DNA from: Burkholderia sp. Ac-20379
Lineage (GTDB): Bacteria; Pseudomonadota; Gammaproteobacteria; Burkholderiales; Burkholderiaceae
Assembly (NCBI RefSeq): GCF_017104645.1
Contig: NZ_JAAGPF010000017.1
Location: 1 to 47,103, forward strand
Direction: 5' to 3'
DNA: 47,103 bases
Shown: piece by piece, positions 1 through 7,178 of the stretch
Layout of the letters: each line of letters opens with the position of its first letter
Numbering within the stretch: position 1 is the stretch's first letter
Made by a program: the position numbers and the translations under genes
Notes under the pieces: model-generated
What the model saw: only the letters and a program-made list of their open reading frames with translations
Told to the model about the DNA's origin: nothing
Database searches by the model: none

Positions 1-1
1 G

Positions 2-1171
2 CCGCTCGCGCGGGCGCTGTCGGCGCGCGGCGCGCGGCTGCTCGAAGGCGCGGGCGTGTCGAAGCGCCAGGGCGGCGCGTTCATGCCCGGGGTGCCCGAT
101 GTGTCGCGCTTTCCGTCGCGCGTCTGGACGCGGCTGCACAACAAATACTGGCGCCGCCTGCGCCCCGACCTGCTGACCTACGCGCCGGGCGGCGGGCTGG
201 CCTCGATGCGCGAGGCGCTGGCCGACTATCTGCGCACCTCGCGCTCGGTGCGCTGCTCGCCCGAGCAGATCGTGATCACCACCGGCATCCACCAGTCGAT
301 CGACCTGGCCGTGCGGCTGCTGACCGATCCGGGCGACGTGATCTGGACCGAGGATCCGTGCTACTGGGGCGTGCGCAGCGTGCTGCATGTGTCGGGGCTG
401 ACCACGCGGCCGATTCCCGTCGACGACGAAGGCATCGCGCCGAGCGCCGACGATCTCGCCACGCCGCCGAAGCTGATGCTCGTCACGCCGTCGCACCAGT
501 ATCCGCTCGGCATGGTGATGAGCCTCGCGCGGCGGCGCATGCTGCTCGAATACGCGCGGCAGCAGGGCGCGTGGATCATCGAGGACGATTACGACAGCGA
601 ATTCCGCTACGGCAGCCGGCCGCTCGCGTCGCTGCAGGGGCTCGACACGAGCGGGCAGGTGATCTACGTGGGGAGCTTCGGCAAGACGCTGTTTCCGGGG
701 CTGCGCGTCGGTTATCTGGTGGCGCCCGAGCCGCTGGCCGAGAGCTTCGCGACCGCCAGCGCCGAGCTGTATCGCGAGGGGCAACTGCTGCAGCAGGCCG
801 TGCTCGCCGAGTTCATCGCCGAGGGGCATTTCGTCTCGCACATCCGCAAGATGCGCGCGCTGTACGGCCTGCGGCGGCAGACCTTGCTCGACGAGCTGGC
901 GCGGCGCTACGGCAGCGCGCTGCCGGTGCTCGGCGGCGATGCCGGGCTGCATCTCGTGATGCAGTTGCCCGACGGTGCCGACGATCGCGCCGTGGCGCAG
1001 GCCGCGCTCGAACGCAACATCGTGGTGCGGGCGCTGTCGGGCTACTACGCGGATCGCTCGCGCGCCGCGCCGGGGCTGTTGCTCGGCTATGCGTGCGTGC
1101 CCGAGGACGAGATCGGCACGGCGTTCGGCACGCTGGCCGAGGCGATCGATGCGGTGGGGGCGGGCGGGTAG
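2..1171 (+). CDS. MocR-family regulator, aminotransferase-like domain (5' truncated)
   Basis: The frame is open from the left edge, so the gene starts outside the window and its expected N-terminal GntR winged helix is not visible. The remaining ~390 residues are a fold-type I aminotransferase-like domain of the MocR/PdxR/GabR group. Seen: the linker-end motif FMPGVPDVSRFP, the ITTGIHQSID segment, the IIEDDYDSEFRYG motif with the PLP-binding Asp, and the Schiff-base lysine in VGSFGKTLFPGLR (codon 683-685). Family members use PLP as an effector and regulate vitamin B6, GABA, taurine or other amine genes; the target cannot be told here. A stand-alone aminotransferase is less likely, given the characteristic MocR linker and DDYDSEFRY signature. 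Confidence 0.88.
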   Translation, partial: PLARALSARGARLLEGAGVSKRQGGAFMPGVPDVSRFPSRVWTRLHNKYWRRLRPDLLTYAPGGGLASMREALADYLRTSRSVRCSPEQIVITTGIHQSIDLAVRLLTDPGDVIWTEDPCYWGVRSVLHVSGLTTRPIPVDDEGIAPSADDLATPPKLMLVTPSHQYPLGMVMSLARRRMLLEYARQQGAWIIEDDYDSEFRYGSRPLASLQGLDTSGQVIYVGSFGKTLFPGLRVGYLVAPEPLAESFATASAELYREGQLLQQAVLAEFIAEGHFVSHIRKMRALYGLRRQTLLDELARRYGSALPVLGGDAGLHLVMQLPDGADDRAVAQAALERNIVVRALSGYYADRSRAAPGLLLGYACVPEDEIGTAFGTLAEAIDAVGAGG

Positions 1172-1192
1172 GGCAGCCCTGGAAGACGCGGA

Positions 1193-1477
1193 TCACTCCA
1201 CAACCGTGAACGTCATCCTCAGGCCCAACGAGCGAAGAATCTTTTGCACCGTTTCATAGCGAGGGTGGGCGCCGGGGCTCAGCGCTTTATGCAGCGTCAC
1301 ACGCCCGACGCCCGCCCCAGCCGCCACCTTTGTCATGCCCCGGGCGCGCGCGACAGCCGCTACCGCTGCGAGAAATACGGCGGGATCGGGGTCTTCCGCC
1401 GCCACGGCGAGAAATTCCGCAACGACCTCGTCGTTGTTCAGGTAGTCGGCCGCATCGAATTCGGCGTAATGGGCCAT
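1193..1477 (-). CDS. Antitoxin of HI1420-type toxin-antitoxin pair (HTH)
   Basis: A 94-residue protein matching the 'addiction module antidote' (HI1420-like) family in length and layout. The N-terminus is acidic (FDAADYLNNDEVVAEFL). The C-terminal helix-turn-helix spans about residues 48-85, with the motif GVGRVTLHKALSPGAHPRYET. It would bind the adjacent toxin and repress the operon. It lies 3 nt downstream of the toxin gene on the same strand, in the toxin-first order usual for this group and for HigBA. The 22-bp palindrome upstream of the toxin gene is the likely binding site. Family call is strong from the pairing; the exact cellular target of the pair is not visible. Confidence 0.85.
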   Translation of the reverse strand: MAHYAEFDAADYLNNDEVVAEFLAVAAEDPDPAVFLAAVAAVARARGMTKVAAGAGVGRVTLHKALSPGAHPRYETVQKILRSLGLRMTFTVVE

Positions 1478-1480
1478 CGC

Positions 1481-1777
1481 TTACTCCTTCAGTTCGCGCG
1501 CCAGGCGAATTGCGCGTTTTATATCTTTGTCTTGTGTTGATTTGTCGCCGCCGCACAAGAGCACGTAGACGACGTTGCCGCGACGGACATAGTAGACGCG
1601 ATAACCAGGCCCAAAGTCGATTTTCATTTCGCAGACGCCTTCTGCGAGCACACGATATTCGCCGAAATTGCCGAGCTGCGCGCTGATCAGGCGTGCGGCG
1701 ATGCGTGCCTTGCCACGTTGATCACGCAGGCCTGAGAGCCAGTCGGCAAATTCGTTGGAACGCAGCAAGGTAATCAT
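1481..1777 (-). CDS. RelE/ParE-superfamily toxin (HI1419-type)
   Basis: A 98-residue basic protein of the 'addiction module killer' (HI1419-like) group in the RelE/ParE superfamily. Diagnostic segments are FADWLSGLRDQRGKARI near the N-terminus and the C-terminal core EMKIDFGPGYRVYYVRRG followed by LLCGGDKSTQDKDIKRA. Family members are generally mRNA-cleaving ribosome-dependent toxins. I chose the ATG at 1777 because it gives the usual family length. A GTG 39 nt upstream would read through the palindrome 1783-1804 and add residues not found in relatives. The ATG lies only 5 nt after that palindrome and has no clear Shine-Dalgarno sequence, so translation may depend on a very short leader. The antitoxin follows after 3 nt. 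Confidence 0.85.
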   Translation of the reverse strand: MITLLRSNEFADWLSGLRDQRGKARIAARLISAQLGNFGEYRVLAEGVCEMKIDFGPGYRVYYVRRGNVVYVLLCGGDKSTQDKDIKRAIRLARELKE

Positions 1778-1782
1778 ACCGT

Positions 1783-1804
1783 AGTGTACCCAATTGGGTA
1801 CACT
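1783..1804. promoter_or_regulatory. Perfect 22-bp palindrome, likely toxin-antitoxin operator
   Basis: The sequence AGTGTACCCAATTGGGTACA followed by CT is its own exact reverse complement. It lies 5 bp upstream of the toxin start codon. Toxin-antitoxin operons are autoregulated by the HTH antitoxin, so this is the natural operator. Its placement between start codon and upstream DNA means a bound repressor would block transcription initiation. Confidence 0.75.
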
Positions 1805-1849
1805 GCGACGCGGCACCTGCCTGGCACCAATCGTCGCACGGGGCTTGCT

Positions 1850-2686
1850 TCAAAGCCGGATCAACACCGCCCCCGCCACCACCATCCCGCACGCCACGAT
1901 CCGCCGCGCCGTGGGCTGCTCGCGCATCGCGAACCAGCCGATGCCGATCGCGAAGATCGAGCTGGTTTCGCGCAGCGCCGAGACGGTCGCCACCGGCAGG
2001 TGCCGGTAGGCCAGCGTGACGATCGCATAGGCGGCCAGCGCGCAGGTGCCGGCGCCCACGCCGCGCCACAGCGTGGGCGATGGCGTGAGAAGCGGGCGCG
2101 GCCCGCCGCGCAGCGCGCACACCAGCACGAACTGCGGCACGTTCCACAGCAGGTAGACCCAGCAGATGTACGACAGCGAATTGCCCGCGAGCCGCACGCC
2201 GATGCCGTCCACCACCGAGTAGGCGGCGATGAACACGCCCGTCAGCACCGCGTACGGCACGCTCTCGCCTGACAGCCGCAGCCCACGCCGCAGCGCCAGC
2301 GACACGATGCCGAGCGACACCAGCGCGATGCCGGCCAGCGCGAACGCCGACGGCCGCTCGCCGAGCGCGACGAACGCGAACAGCGCAACCAGCAGCGGCG
2401 AGCTGCCGCGCGCGATCGGGTAGATCTGGCCGAATTCGCCGCTGCGGTAGGCGCGCAGCAACGCGAGGCAATAGCCCACTTCGAGCAGCGCCGACGCCGC
2501 GATATACGGCCACGCGCCCGGCGCCGGCGCGGGCAGCCACAGCGCGCCGGCCACCCCGGCCACGATATAGGGCACCGCCATCGTCCCCAGTTGGATCACG
2601 CGATCCTCGCTGACATGCAGGAACGCGTTCCAGACCGCATGCAGCAAGGCGGAAAACAGCACGAGGGCAACGAGCAGGTGATCCAT
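1850..2686 (-). CDS. DMT-family (EamA) membrane transporter
   Basis: A 278-residue hydrophobic protein with about ten predicted membrane segments arranged as two EamA repeats, typical of the drug/metabolite transporter superfamily. The N-terminus MDHLLVALVLFSALLHAVWN carries the HAxWN signature of EamA members. The second repeat starts near YAVLTGVFIAAYSVVDG. Such proteins usually export metabolites or amino acids from the cytoplasm; the substrate cannot be read from sequence. I chose the ATG at 2686 because the longer frame (to 2764) adds a polar stretch that would precede the first membrane helix. No good Shine-Dalgarno sequence is visible. It stands alone on the - strand. Confidence 0.82.
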   Translation of the reverse strand: MDHLLVALVLFSALLHAVWNAFLHVSEDRVIQLGTMAVPYIVAGVAGALWLPAPAPGAWPYIAASALLEVGYCLALLRAYRSGEFGQIYPIARGSSPLLVALFAFVALGERPSAFALAGIALVSLGIVSLALRRGLRLSGESVPYAVLTGVFIAAYSVVDGIGVRLAGNSLSYICWVYLLWNVPQFVLVCALRGGPRPLLTPSPTLWRGVGAGTCALAAYAIVTLAYRHLPVATVSALRETSSIFAIGIGWFAMREQPTARRIVACGMVVAGAVLIRL

Positions 2687-2734
2687 GGACGGCTTCGGCG
2701 GGCTCGCGGCGCGAGCGGTGGCGGCAAGGGCGCG

Positions 2735-2761
2735 CCACATCCGCAAAAATGCGGGATGTGG
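2735..2761. promoter_or_regulatory. Imperfect inverted repeat upstream of EamA gene
   Basis: CCACATCCGC and GCGGGATGTGG form arms around AAAAAT, with one extra base on the right arm. The CCGCATTTT half of this element recurs about 20 bp further upstream of the exporter gene. It sits 49 bp before the chosen start codon, so it may be a regulator site or a leader hairpin. No regulator is identified. Confidence 0.35.
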
Positions 2762-2916
2762 CATTTATAGGCAAAATGCGGCAAGACGCCGATTATCTCA
2801 GCAGTGAGCCGGTTTCGCCAAGTGTCCGTTTCGTGACGCTCCGCATGCATGCCGCACGCGCAGCCCGCGTGGATTGCCGATAATGGGCGCTTCCTCACCC
2901 GACCGTCGCCATCGCC

Positions 2917-3978
2917 ATGAACGAAACCCCGCAAACGAATGCGCCGCCGCGCCTGACGAGCCTGTCGCATGGCGGCGGCTGCGGCTGCAAGATCGCCCCC
3001 GGCGTGCTGGCCGAGCTGCTCAAGCGCAACGCGCCGCCCGCGCTGTTCCCCGATCTGCTGGTCGGCACCGAAACCGCCGACGACGCCGCCGTCTACCGGC
3101 TCAACGACGAGCAGGCGATCGTCGCCACCACCGATTTCTTCATGCCGATCGTCGACGATCCGTTCGACTTCGGCCGGATCGCCGCCACCAACGCGCTGTC
3201 GGACGTCTACGCGATGGGCGGCAAGCCGATCTTCGCGCTGGCGCTGGTCGGCATGCCGATCAACGTGCTGCCGCGCGAGACGATCGCCGCCGTGCTGAAG
3301 GGCGGCGAATCGGTGTGCGCCGAGGCCGGCATTCCGGTGGCGGGCGGGCATTCGATCGATTCGGTCGAGCCGATCTACGGGCTGGCGGCGATCGGCGTGG
3401 TGCATCCGTCGCGCGTGAAGCGCAACGCGGGCGCGCGCGCCGGCGACGTGCTGGTGCTCGGCAAGCCGCTCGGCGTGGGTGTGCTGTCGGCCGCGTTGAA
3501 GAAGGGGCAACTCGATGCGGCGGGCTACGCGGCGATGATCGCGGCCACCACCCAGCTGAACCGCCCCGGCGCGCAACTGGCCGCGCTGTCGGGCGTGCAC
3601 GCGATCACCGACGTGACCGGCTTCGGCCTGCTTGGCCACGGGCTGGAGATGGCGCGCGGCGCGAGCCTGAGCGTGCGCGTGCGGTATGCGTCGCTGCCGT
3701 GGCTGGCCGGCGCGGTGGCGTTCGCCGAGGCCGGCGTGATCACCGGCGCGTCGGGCCGCAATTGGGCCGCGTACGGCGCGGACGTGCGGCTCGGCGAGCA
3801 CCTCTCGCCGGCCGCGCAGGCGCTGCTGACCGATCCGCAAACCTCGGGCGGCCTGCTGGTGGCCTGCGCGCCCGATGCGGTGGACGACGTGCTGGCCTGC
3901 TTCCACGCCGACGGTTTCGCGCAGGCGGCCGTGATCGGCGAACTGGTGGACGGCCCGGCGCGGATCGAGGTGGCCTGA
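2917..3978 (+). CDS. selD: Selenide, water dikinase
   Basis: A 353-residue SelD that makes monoselenophosphate from selenide and ATP, the selenium donor for selenocysteine and for 2-selenouridine in tRNA. The catalytic loop SHGGGCGCKIAPG places the redox cysteine at Cys22 and the ATP-site lysine at Lys25, matching Cys17 and Lys20 of the E. coli enzyme; this is the cysteine form, not selenocysteine. Metal-binding aspartates appear in ETADDAAVY and TTDFFMPIVDDP. The AIR-synthase-like C-terminal domain has ITDVTGFGLLGHGLEM and DPQTSGGLLVA. Length is normal. No selA, selB, mnmH (selU) or tRNA-Sec lies in the window, so the partner pathway is elsewhere. Confidence 0.96.
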   Translation: MNETPQTNAPPRLTSLSHGGGCGCKIAPGVLAELLKRNAPPALFPDLLVGTETADDAAVYRLNDEQAIVATTDFFMPIVDDPFDFGRIAATNALSDVYAMGGKPIFALALVGMPINVLPRETIAAVLKGGESVCAEAGIPVAGGHSIDSVEPIYGLAAIGVVHPSRVKRNAGARAGDVLVLGKPLGVGVLSAALKKGQLDAAGYAAMIAATTQLNRPGAQLAALSGVHAITDVTGFGLLGHGLEMARGASLSVRVRYASLPWLAGAVAFAEAGVITGASGRNWAAYGADVRLGEHLSPAAQALLTDPQTSGGLLVACAPDAVDDVLACFHADGFAQAAVIGELVDGPARIEVA

Positions 3979-4011
3979 GGCTGGCGGCTCGCGCCGAGTT
4001 TGTAAAAAGCG

Positions 4012-4956
4012 TCAGGGCGCGCGGGCGTCGCGCCGGATCGCCTGGGGCGACACGCCGAAGCCGCGCACGAACGCTTCCCGCATGTGCCGGCGGTCGCGAA
4101 ACCCGGTTTCCCGCGCGACCGCATCGAGCGTATGACGGCTGCGCTCGATCATGAGCCGGGCCGCTTCGAGCCGCAGCGCCTCCACCGCCTTCGCCGGCGA
4201 CTTGCCGGTTTCCTGCGTGAACAGCCGATGAAACTGCCGGGGGCTCAGATGCGCCGCCTCGGCCAGTTCCTCCACCGACAGCGCGCGGTTCAGGTTCTGC
4301 CGCGCATAGTTCAGGGCGTTCTGGATCCGGTCGGTTTTCGGCGCGAGTTCGAGCATTTCCGCATGCTGCGTCTGGCCGCCCGAGCGGCGCTGCGGCATCA
4401 CGAGCAAATGCGCGACCGAACGCGCGACGTCGATCCCGAGATCCTTCTCGACCATCGCGAGCGCGAGATCCAGCCCCGCCGTCATGCCGGCCGACGTCCA
4501 GATCCGGCCGTCGACGATGTAGATGCGATCGCTTTCGATCTGCACGTCCGGGAACTGCGCCTGCATCTGCTCGGCGATCGCCCAGTGCGTGGTGGCGCGC
4601 CGCCCCGACAGCAGGCCCGCCTCCGCCAGGACGAAGCCGCCCGTGCAGATGCCCGCGATGCGTTGCGCGCGCGGGCCGCGGCGGCGCAGCAGCGCCACCG
4701 TGGCGGCCGGCGTGGGCGCCGCGAACGGATCGGCGACGCCCGCCACCAGCCACGTATCGACCTTCGACGCGCCGCTCGCGGCGCGCGTGCCGATCGGAAA
4801 GCCGACCGACGACCGCACCTCCCCGCCTTCCGCCGAGAACAGCGCGAAGCGATAGAACGCCTCGCCGACCACGGCGTTCGCGTGCTCGAACACGGATTGG
4901 GTGGCCAGCGCCATCATCTGAAAGCCGTCGCTCAACAGAAAACCGATTCGATGCAT
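4012..4956 (-). CDS. GlxA/FtrA-type AraC-family transcriptional regulator
   Basis: A 314-residue regulator with two domains. Residues 1-~175 are a DJ-1/PfpI-like domain (MHRIGFLLSDGFQMMALA, nucleophile-elbow motif AGICTGGFVLAEAGLL with Cys104). Residues ~215-312 are an AraC double HTH (LSVEELAEAAHLSPRQFHRL and LDAVARETGFRDRRHMREAF). The amidase-like domain is usually a ligand sensor in this group rather than an enzyme. A GGAG Shine-Dalgarno precedes the ATG. It is divergent from the SDR gene at 5090, its most likely target; the 133-bp gap contains an inverted repeat at 5004-5020. The ligand is unknown. Confidence 0.9.
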   Translation of the reverse strand: MHRIGFLLSDGFQMMALATQSVFEHANAVVGEAFYRFALFSAEGGEVRSSVGFPIGTRAASGASKVDTWLVAGVADPFAAPTPAATVALLRRRGPRAQRIAGICTGGFVLAEAGLLSGRRATTHWAIAEQMQAQFPDVQIESDRIYIVDGRIWTSAGMTAGLDLALAMVEKDLGIDVARSVAHLLVMPQRRSGGQTQHAEMLELAPKTDRIQNALNYARQNLNRALSVEELAEAAHLSPRQFHRLFTQETGKSPAKAVEALRLEAARLMIERSRHTLDAVARETGFRDRRHMREAFVRGFGVSPQAIRRDARAP

Positions 4957-5003
4957 CGACGACTCCAGGGCGGAAAAGGGCAGGAAAGGGTATGGCAGGA
5001 AAA

Positions 5004-5020
5004 ATGACTATATACGTCAT
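5004..5020. promoter_or_regulatory. Inverted repeat between GlxA-type regulator and SDR gene
   Basis: ATGAC-TATATAC-GTCAT forms a clean 5-bp inverted repeat with an AT-rich 7-bp centre. It stands out in a GC-rich background and lies in the divergent promoter region, 70 bp upstream of the SDR start. Binding by the neighbouring regulator is an inference. Confidence 0.4.
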
Positions 5021-5089
5021 TTGAGACATGCGCCAACGCGCCCAGAATACGTTTCGGCAAGTCACCCGAACCTTTTCCTGGAGCACGTC

Positions 5090-5887
5090 ATGACGCAATC
5101 TCATCTTGGTACCGCCCTGATCACCGGCGCGTCGTCCGGCATCGGCGCCGTGTATGCCGACCGTCTCGCGCGGCGCGGTTACGACCTCATCCTGGTGGCG
5201 CGCAATCGCGACCGCCTGAACGCACTGGCGAAGCGCATCACCGACGACACCCGCCGCAATGTAGAGGTGCTGGTGGCCGACCTCGGCGATCGCGCGGACG
5301 TGCAGCGCGTGGAAGCGACGCTGCGCGACGACGCCAGCATCACGCTGCTCGTGAACAACGCGGGGGTGGGCACGCACAGCCCGCTGCTGGAAAGCCGCGT
5401 CGAGGCGATGACCGCGATGATCGAGCTGAACGTGACCGCGCTGACGCGGCTAACGTACGCCGCCGCGCCGGCCTTCGTCTCACGCGGCAAGGGCGCGATC
5501 GTCAACATTTCGTCGATCGTCAGCATCGCGCCCGAGCTGCTGAACGGCGTGTACGGCGGCAGCAAGGCGTTCGTGCTGGCGTTCAGCCAGTCGCTGCATC
5601 ACGAGCTGGCCGCGAAGGGCGTGCAGGTGCAGGCCGTGCTGCCCGGCGCCACCGCCACCGAGTTCTGGGAAATCGGCGGCCTGCCGCTCGAGCACCTGCC
5701 GAAGAACATCGTGATGACGGCGGACGAGATGGTCGACGCCGCGCTGGTGGGCTTCGATCGCCAGGAACTGGTCACGATCCCGTCGCTGCATCCCGTCGAG
5801 GCCTGGCAGGCGTACGACGCCGCCCGCCAGGCGATGGCGCCGCATCTGTCGAACAACGTGCCGGCGCCGCGTTACACGCAGGCCTGA
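5090..5887 (+). CDS. SDR-family NAD(P)-dependent oxidoreductase
   Basis: A 265-residue classical short-chain dehydrogenase/reductase. The cofactor motif TGASSGIG is at residues 13-20, NNAG follows mid-domain, and the catalytic triad is Ser142, Tyr155 (VYGGSKA) and Lys159. It belongs to the DltE/YqjQ-like branch, whose members reduce or oxidise diverse small carbonyls and alcohols; the substrate is not predictable. I chose the ATG at 5090 because the fold begins immediately after it and it follows CCTGGAG; an upstream in-frame ATG would add 23 unconserved residues crossing the regulatory gap. It is divergent from a GlxA-type regulator that probably controls it. Confidence 0.9.
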   Translation: MTQSHLGTALITGASSGIGAVYADRLARRGYDLILVARNRDRLNALAKRITDDTRRNVEVLVADLGDRADVQRVEATLRDDASITLLVNNAGVGTHSPLLESRVEAMTAMIELNVTALTRLTYAAAPAFVSRGKGAIVNISSIVSIAPELLNGVYGGSKAFVLAFSQSLHHELAAKGVQVQAVLPGATATEFWEIGGLPLEHLPKNIVMTADEMVDAALVGFDRQELVTIPSLHPVEAWQAYDAARQAMAPHLSNNVPAPRYTQA

Positions 5888-5892
5888 GCGAG

Positions 5893-5928
5893 GCGCGTGC
5901 GATGCCGCCGAGGCGGTTTCGCACGCGC
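5893..5928. terminator. Long hairpin between convergent genes
   Basis: GCGCGTGCGA and TCGCACGCGC form a perfect 10-bp outer stem around an inner CCGCC-GA-GGCGG stem. It lies between the convergent stops of the SDR gene (5887) and the next gene (5950). There is no U-run, so Rho-independent termination is uncertain, but the location fits a bidirectional terminator or 3'-end stabiliser. Confidence 0.5.
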
Positions 5929-5949
5929 TGTCGCGTTGGCGGCAACCGC

Positions 5950-6393
5950 TCAAGGCACCACGAAGTGCACCGTCTTCGTTTCGATCGTGGCGTGCGACGC
6001 GTCGACCAGATCGACGCGCACGCGGTGCGGGCCGGGCGGCAGCGCGCCGAAGTAGATCGCGTCGTTCTGCGCATGGATCCAGCTCCACTTGCTGTCGTCG
6101 ACGAACACGTGGAGATGGCCGATCCGCGGCGTCAGCGAGGTGGCTGCCTTGCCGTGGATGTCGGTGTACAGCGGCAGGATGCGCAGGTTGTCGACGCGAA
6201 ACGCCAGGTACACGTAGCCGTCCTTCAGGACATCGGCGCGCGGTTTGTACAGCGTCAGGTGCGGTTGGGCGGGGGGCGGGACATCGGCGATGACGCCGGG
6301 CGGCGGGCTGGCCGGATCGGCGGCGCGGGCAGGGGAGGCGCCGATCAGGGCGGCAAGCAGCGCGGCGGCGAGATAGCGGGTGGGGATCATCAT
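5950..6393 (-). CDS. Secreted hypothetical protein (DUF6130-like)
   Basis: A protein of 147 residues with a clear Sec signal peptide (MMIPTRYLAAALLAALIGAS ending PARA-ADP), so it is periplasmic or secreted. The mature part is a small beta-rich domain with YVYLAFRVDNLRILPLYTD, IGHLHVFVDDSKWSW and PPGPHRVRVDLVDASH. It resembles the DUF6130 group, whose function is unknown; I am moderately sure of the family. Two adjacent ATG codons (6393 and 6390) could start it; AACAGG directly precedes them. The gene is convergent with the SDR gene. A promoter-like -10 element (TATCCT on the - strand) lies about 45 bp upstream. Confidence 0.7.
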   Translation of the reverse strand: MMIPTRYLAAALLAALIGASPARAADPASPPPGVIADVPPPAQPHLTLYKPRADVLKDGYVYLAFRVDNLRILPLYTDIHGKAATSLTPRIGHLHVFVDDSKWSWIHAQNDAIYFGALPPGPHRVRVDLVDASHATIETKTVHFVVP

Positions 6394-6425
6394 CCTGTTC
6401 GAGCAACGGAGTGGAAAAGCTTTCA

Positions 6426-6443
6426 GTTGCTTGACAGGATAAT
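6426..6443 (-). promoter_or_regulatory. Probable -10 region upstream of DUF6130-like gene
   Basis: On the - strand this reads ATTATCCTGTCAAGCAAC and contains the -10-like TATCCT. Nearly the same string, with one substitution and one inserted base, forms the -10 region of the XRE/membrane-protein operon at 10412-10430. No good -35 element is seen here. Confidence 0.35.
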
Positions 6444-6503
6444 TTTTACTGCAGCCCCGCGGCATCGGTCATTCGACCGATGCGGCCGGGTCGAAACCGT
6501 CGC

Positions 6504-6824
6504 TTACAGGTAGCTGCAGACGTAGTCGAGCGTTTCGATCACTTCGATGTCGAAGCGCGACTTGCCGGGCACCGAGAACGAATCGCCTTCGGCGTACGTC
6601 TGCCATTCGTCGCTGCCTTCGAGGCGGATGCGGCACTTGCCGGCCTGCACTTCCATCAGTTCCGGCTCGGCCGTGCCGAAGTTCAGCGTGGCAGGCAGAA
6701 TCACGCCGAGCGTCTTGCGGCTGCCATCCGGGAAGATGACCGTATGCGAGACGCACTTGCCGTCGAAGTAAACGTTCGCCTTCTTGACCACTCGAACCTG
6801 ATCGAATTCTGCTGCCGATGCCAT
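6504..6824 (-). CDS. ppnP: Pyrimidine/purine nucleoside phosphorylase
   Basis: A 106-residue single-domain cupin of the PpnP (YaiE, former DUF1255) family. PpnP splits purine and pyrimidine nucleosides with phosphate into free base and ribose-1-phosphate. Family hallmarks are [48 protein letters not shown] and the C-terminal [13 protein letters not shown]. Length is close to the E. coli protein (94 residues). I chose the ATG at 6824, preceded by GGAG, because upstream in-frame sequence is unconserved. It is divergent from a nucleoside-permease (NUP) family gene at 7179, which points to a shared role in nucleoside use. Confidence 0.92.
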   Translation of the reverse strand: MASAAEFDQVRVVKKANVYFDGKCVSHTVIFPDGSRKTLGVILPATLNFGTAEPELMEVQAGKCRIRLEGSDEWQTYAEGDSFSVPGKSRFDIEVIETLDYVCSYL

Positions 6825-6924
6825 GCGTAGCACTCCAAAGTCTTGATTGGGCTGGATAAGGGGCCGCGGGCGGCGATGCCGCCGGGACGCGGGCCGGGAA
6901 GCGGGAATCTTACCGGAATCGCCG

Positions 6925-6956
6925 CGCGGGCCGCCCCGTAAATTTGGCGGCCCGCG
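6925..6956. promoter_or_regulatory. Perfect 11-bp inverted repeat overlapping the nup promoter
   Basis: CGCGGGCCGCC (6925-6935) and GGCGGCCCGCG (6946-6956) are exact reverse complements around the AT-rich spacer CCGTAAATTT. The right arm overlaps the -35 box of the promoter at 6944-6971. It lies in the gap between two divergent nucleoside-related genes and may be an operator for one or both. No cognate regulator is encoded nearby. Confidence 0.5.
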
Positions 6957-6971
6957 CCCGGCCGCTAGAAT
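6944..6971 (+). promoter_or_regulatory. Sigma-70-like promoter of the NUP-family gene
   Basis: TTGGCG and TAGAAT are separated by 16 bp. The predicted start near 6978 would leave a leader of about 200 nt before the coding region. The leader begins with a 10-bp perfect hairpin at 6988-7015. Confidence 0.5.
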
Positions 6972-6987
6972 CGCAGGTCTGGCGCAG

Positions 6988-7015
6988 GAAAACCGGCAGC
7001 GGCACGCCGGTTTTC
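6988..7015 (+). other. Leader hairpin upstream of the NUP-family gene
   Basis: GAAAACCGGC and GCCGGTTTTC form a perfect 10-bp stem with an 8-nt loop, about 10 nt after the predicted transcription start. The 3' arm ends in TTTTC, so it could act as an attenuator or as a 5'-stabilising structure. The rest of the gap 6825-7178 holds no gene that I can support. Confidence 0.4.
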
Positions 7016-7178
7016 GCAACCCGATCGCCAGGCAAACGGCGGCGCAGACCGCCTTCACCCTCGTCGTGCCTCCGCGTCACGACGAAACCGATGCGCGCGC
7101 CGCGCCGGAGGGCCGGCCAGGCTCGCGCATCCGCAGTGTCCGTAGCCGTTCTCATCACTCCATTTACAAGGAACGACG

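Noticed and set aside
3740-5377. 545-codon frame on the - strand overlapping selD, the GlxA-type regulator and the SDR gene
   Set aside because: It crosses two well-supported genes and their promoter gap, and its sequence is low-complexity Arg/Ala/Gly.
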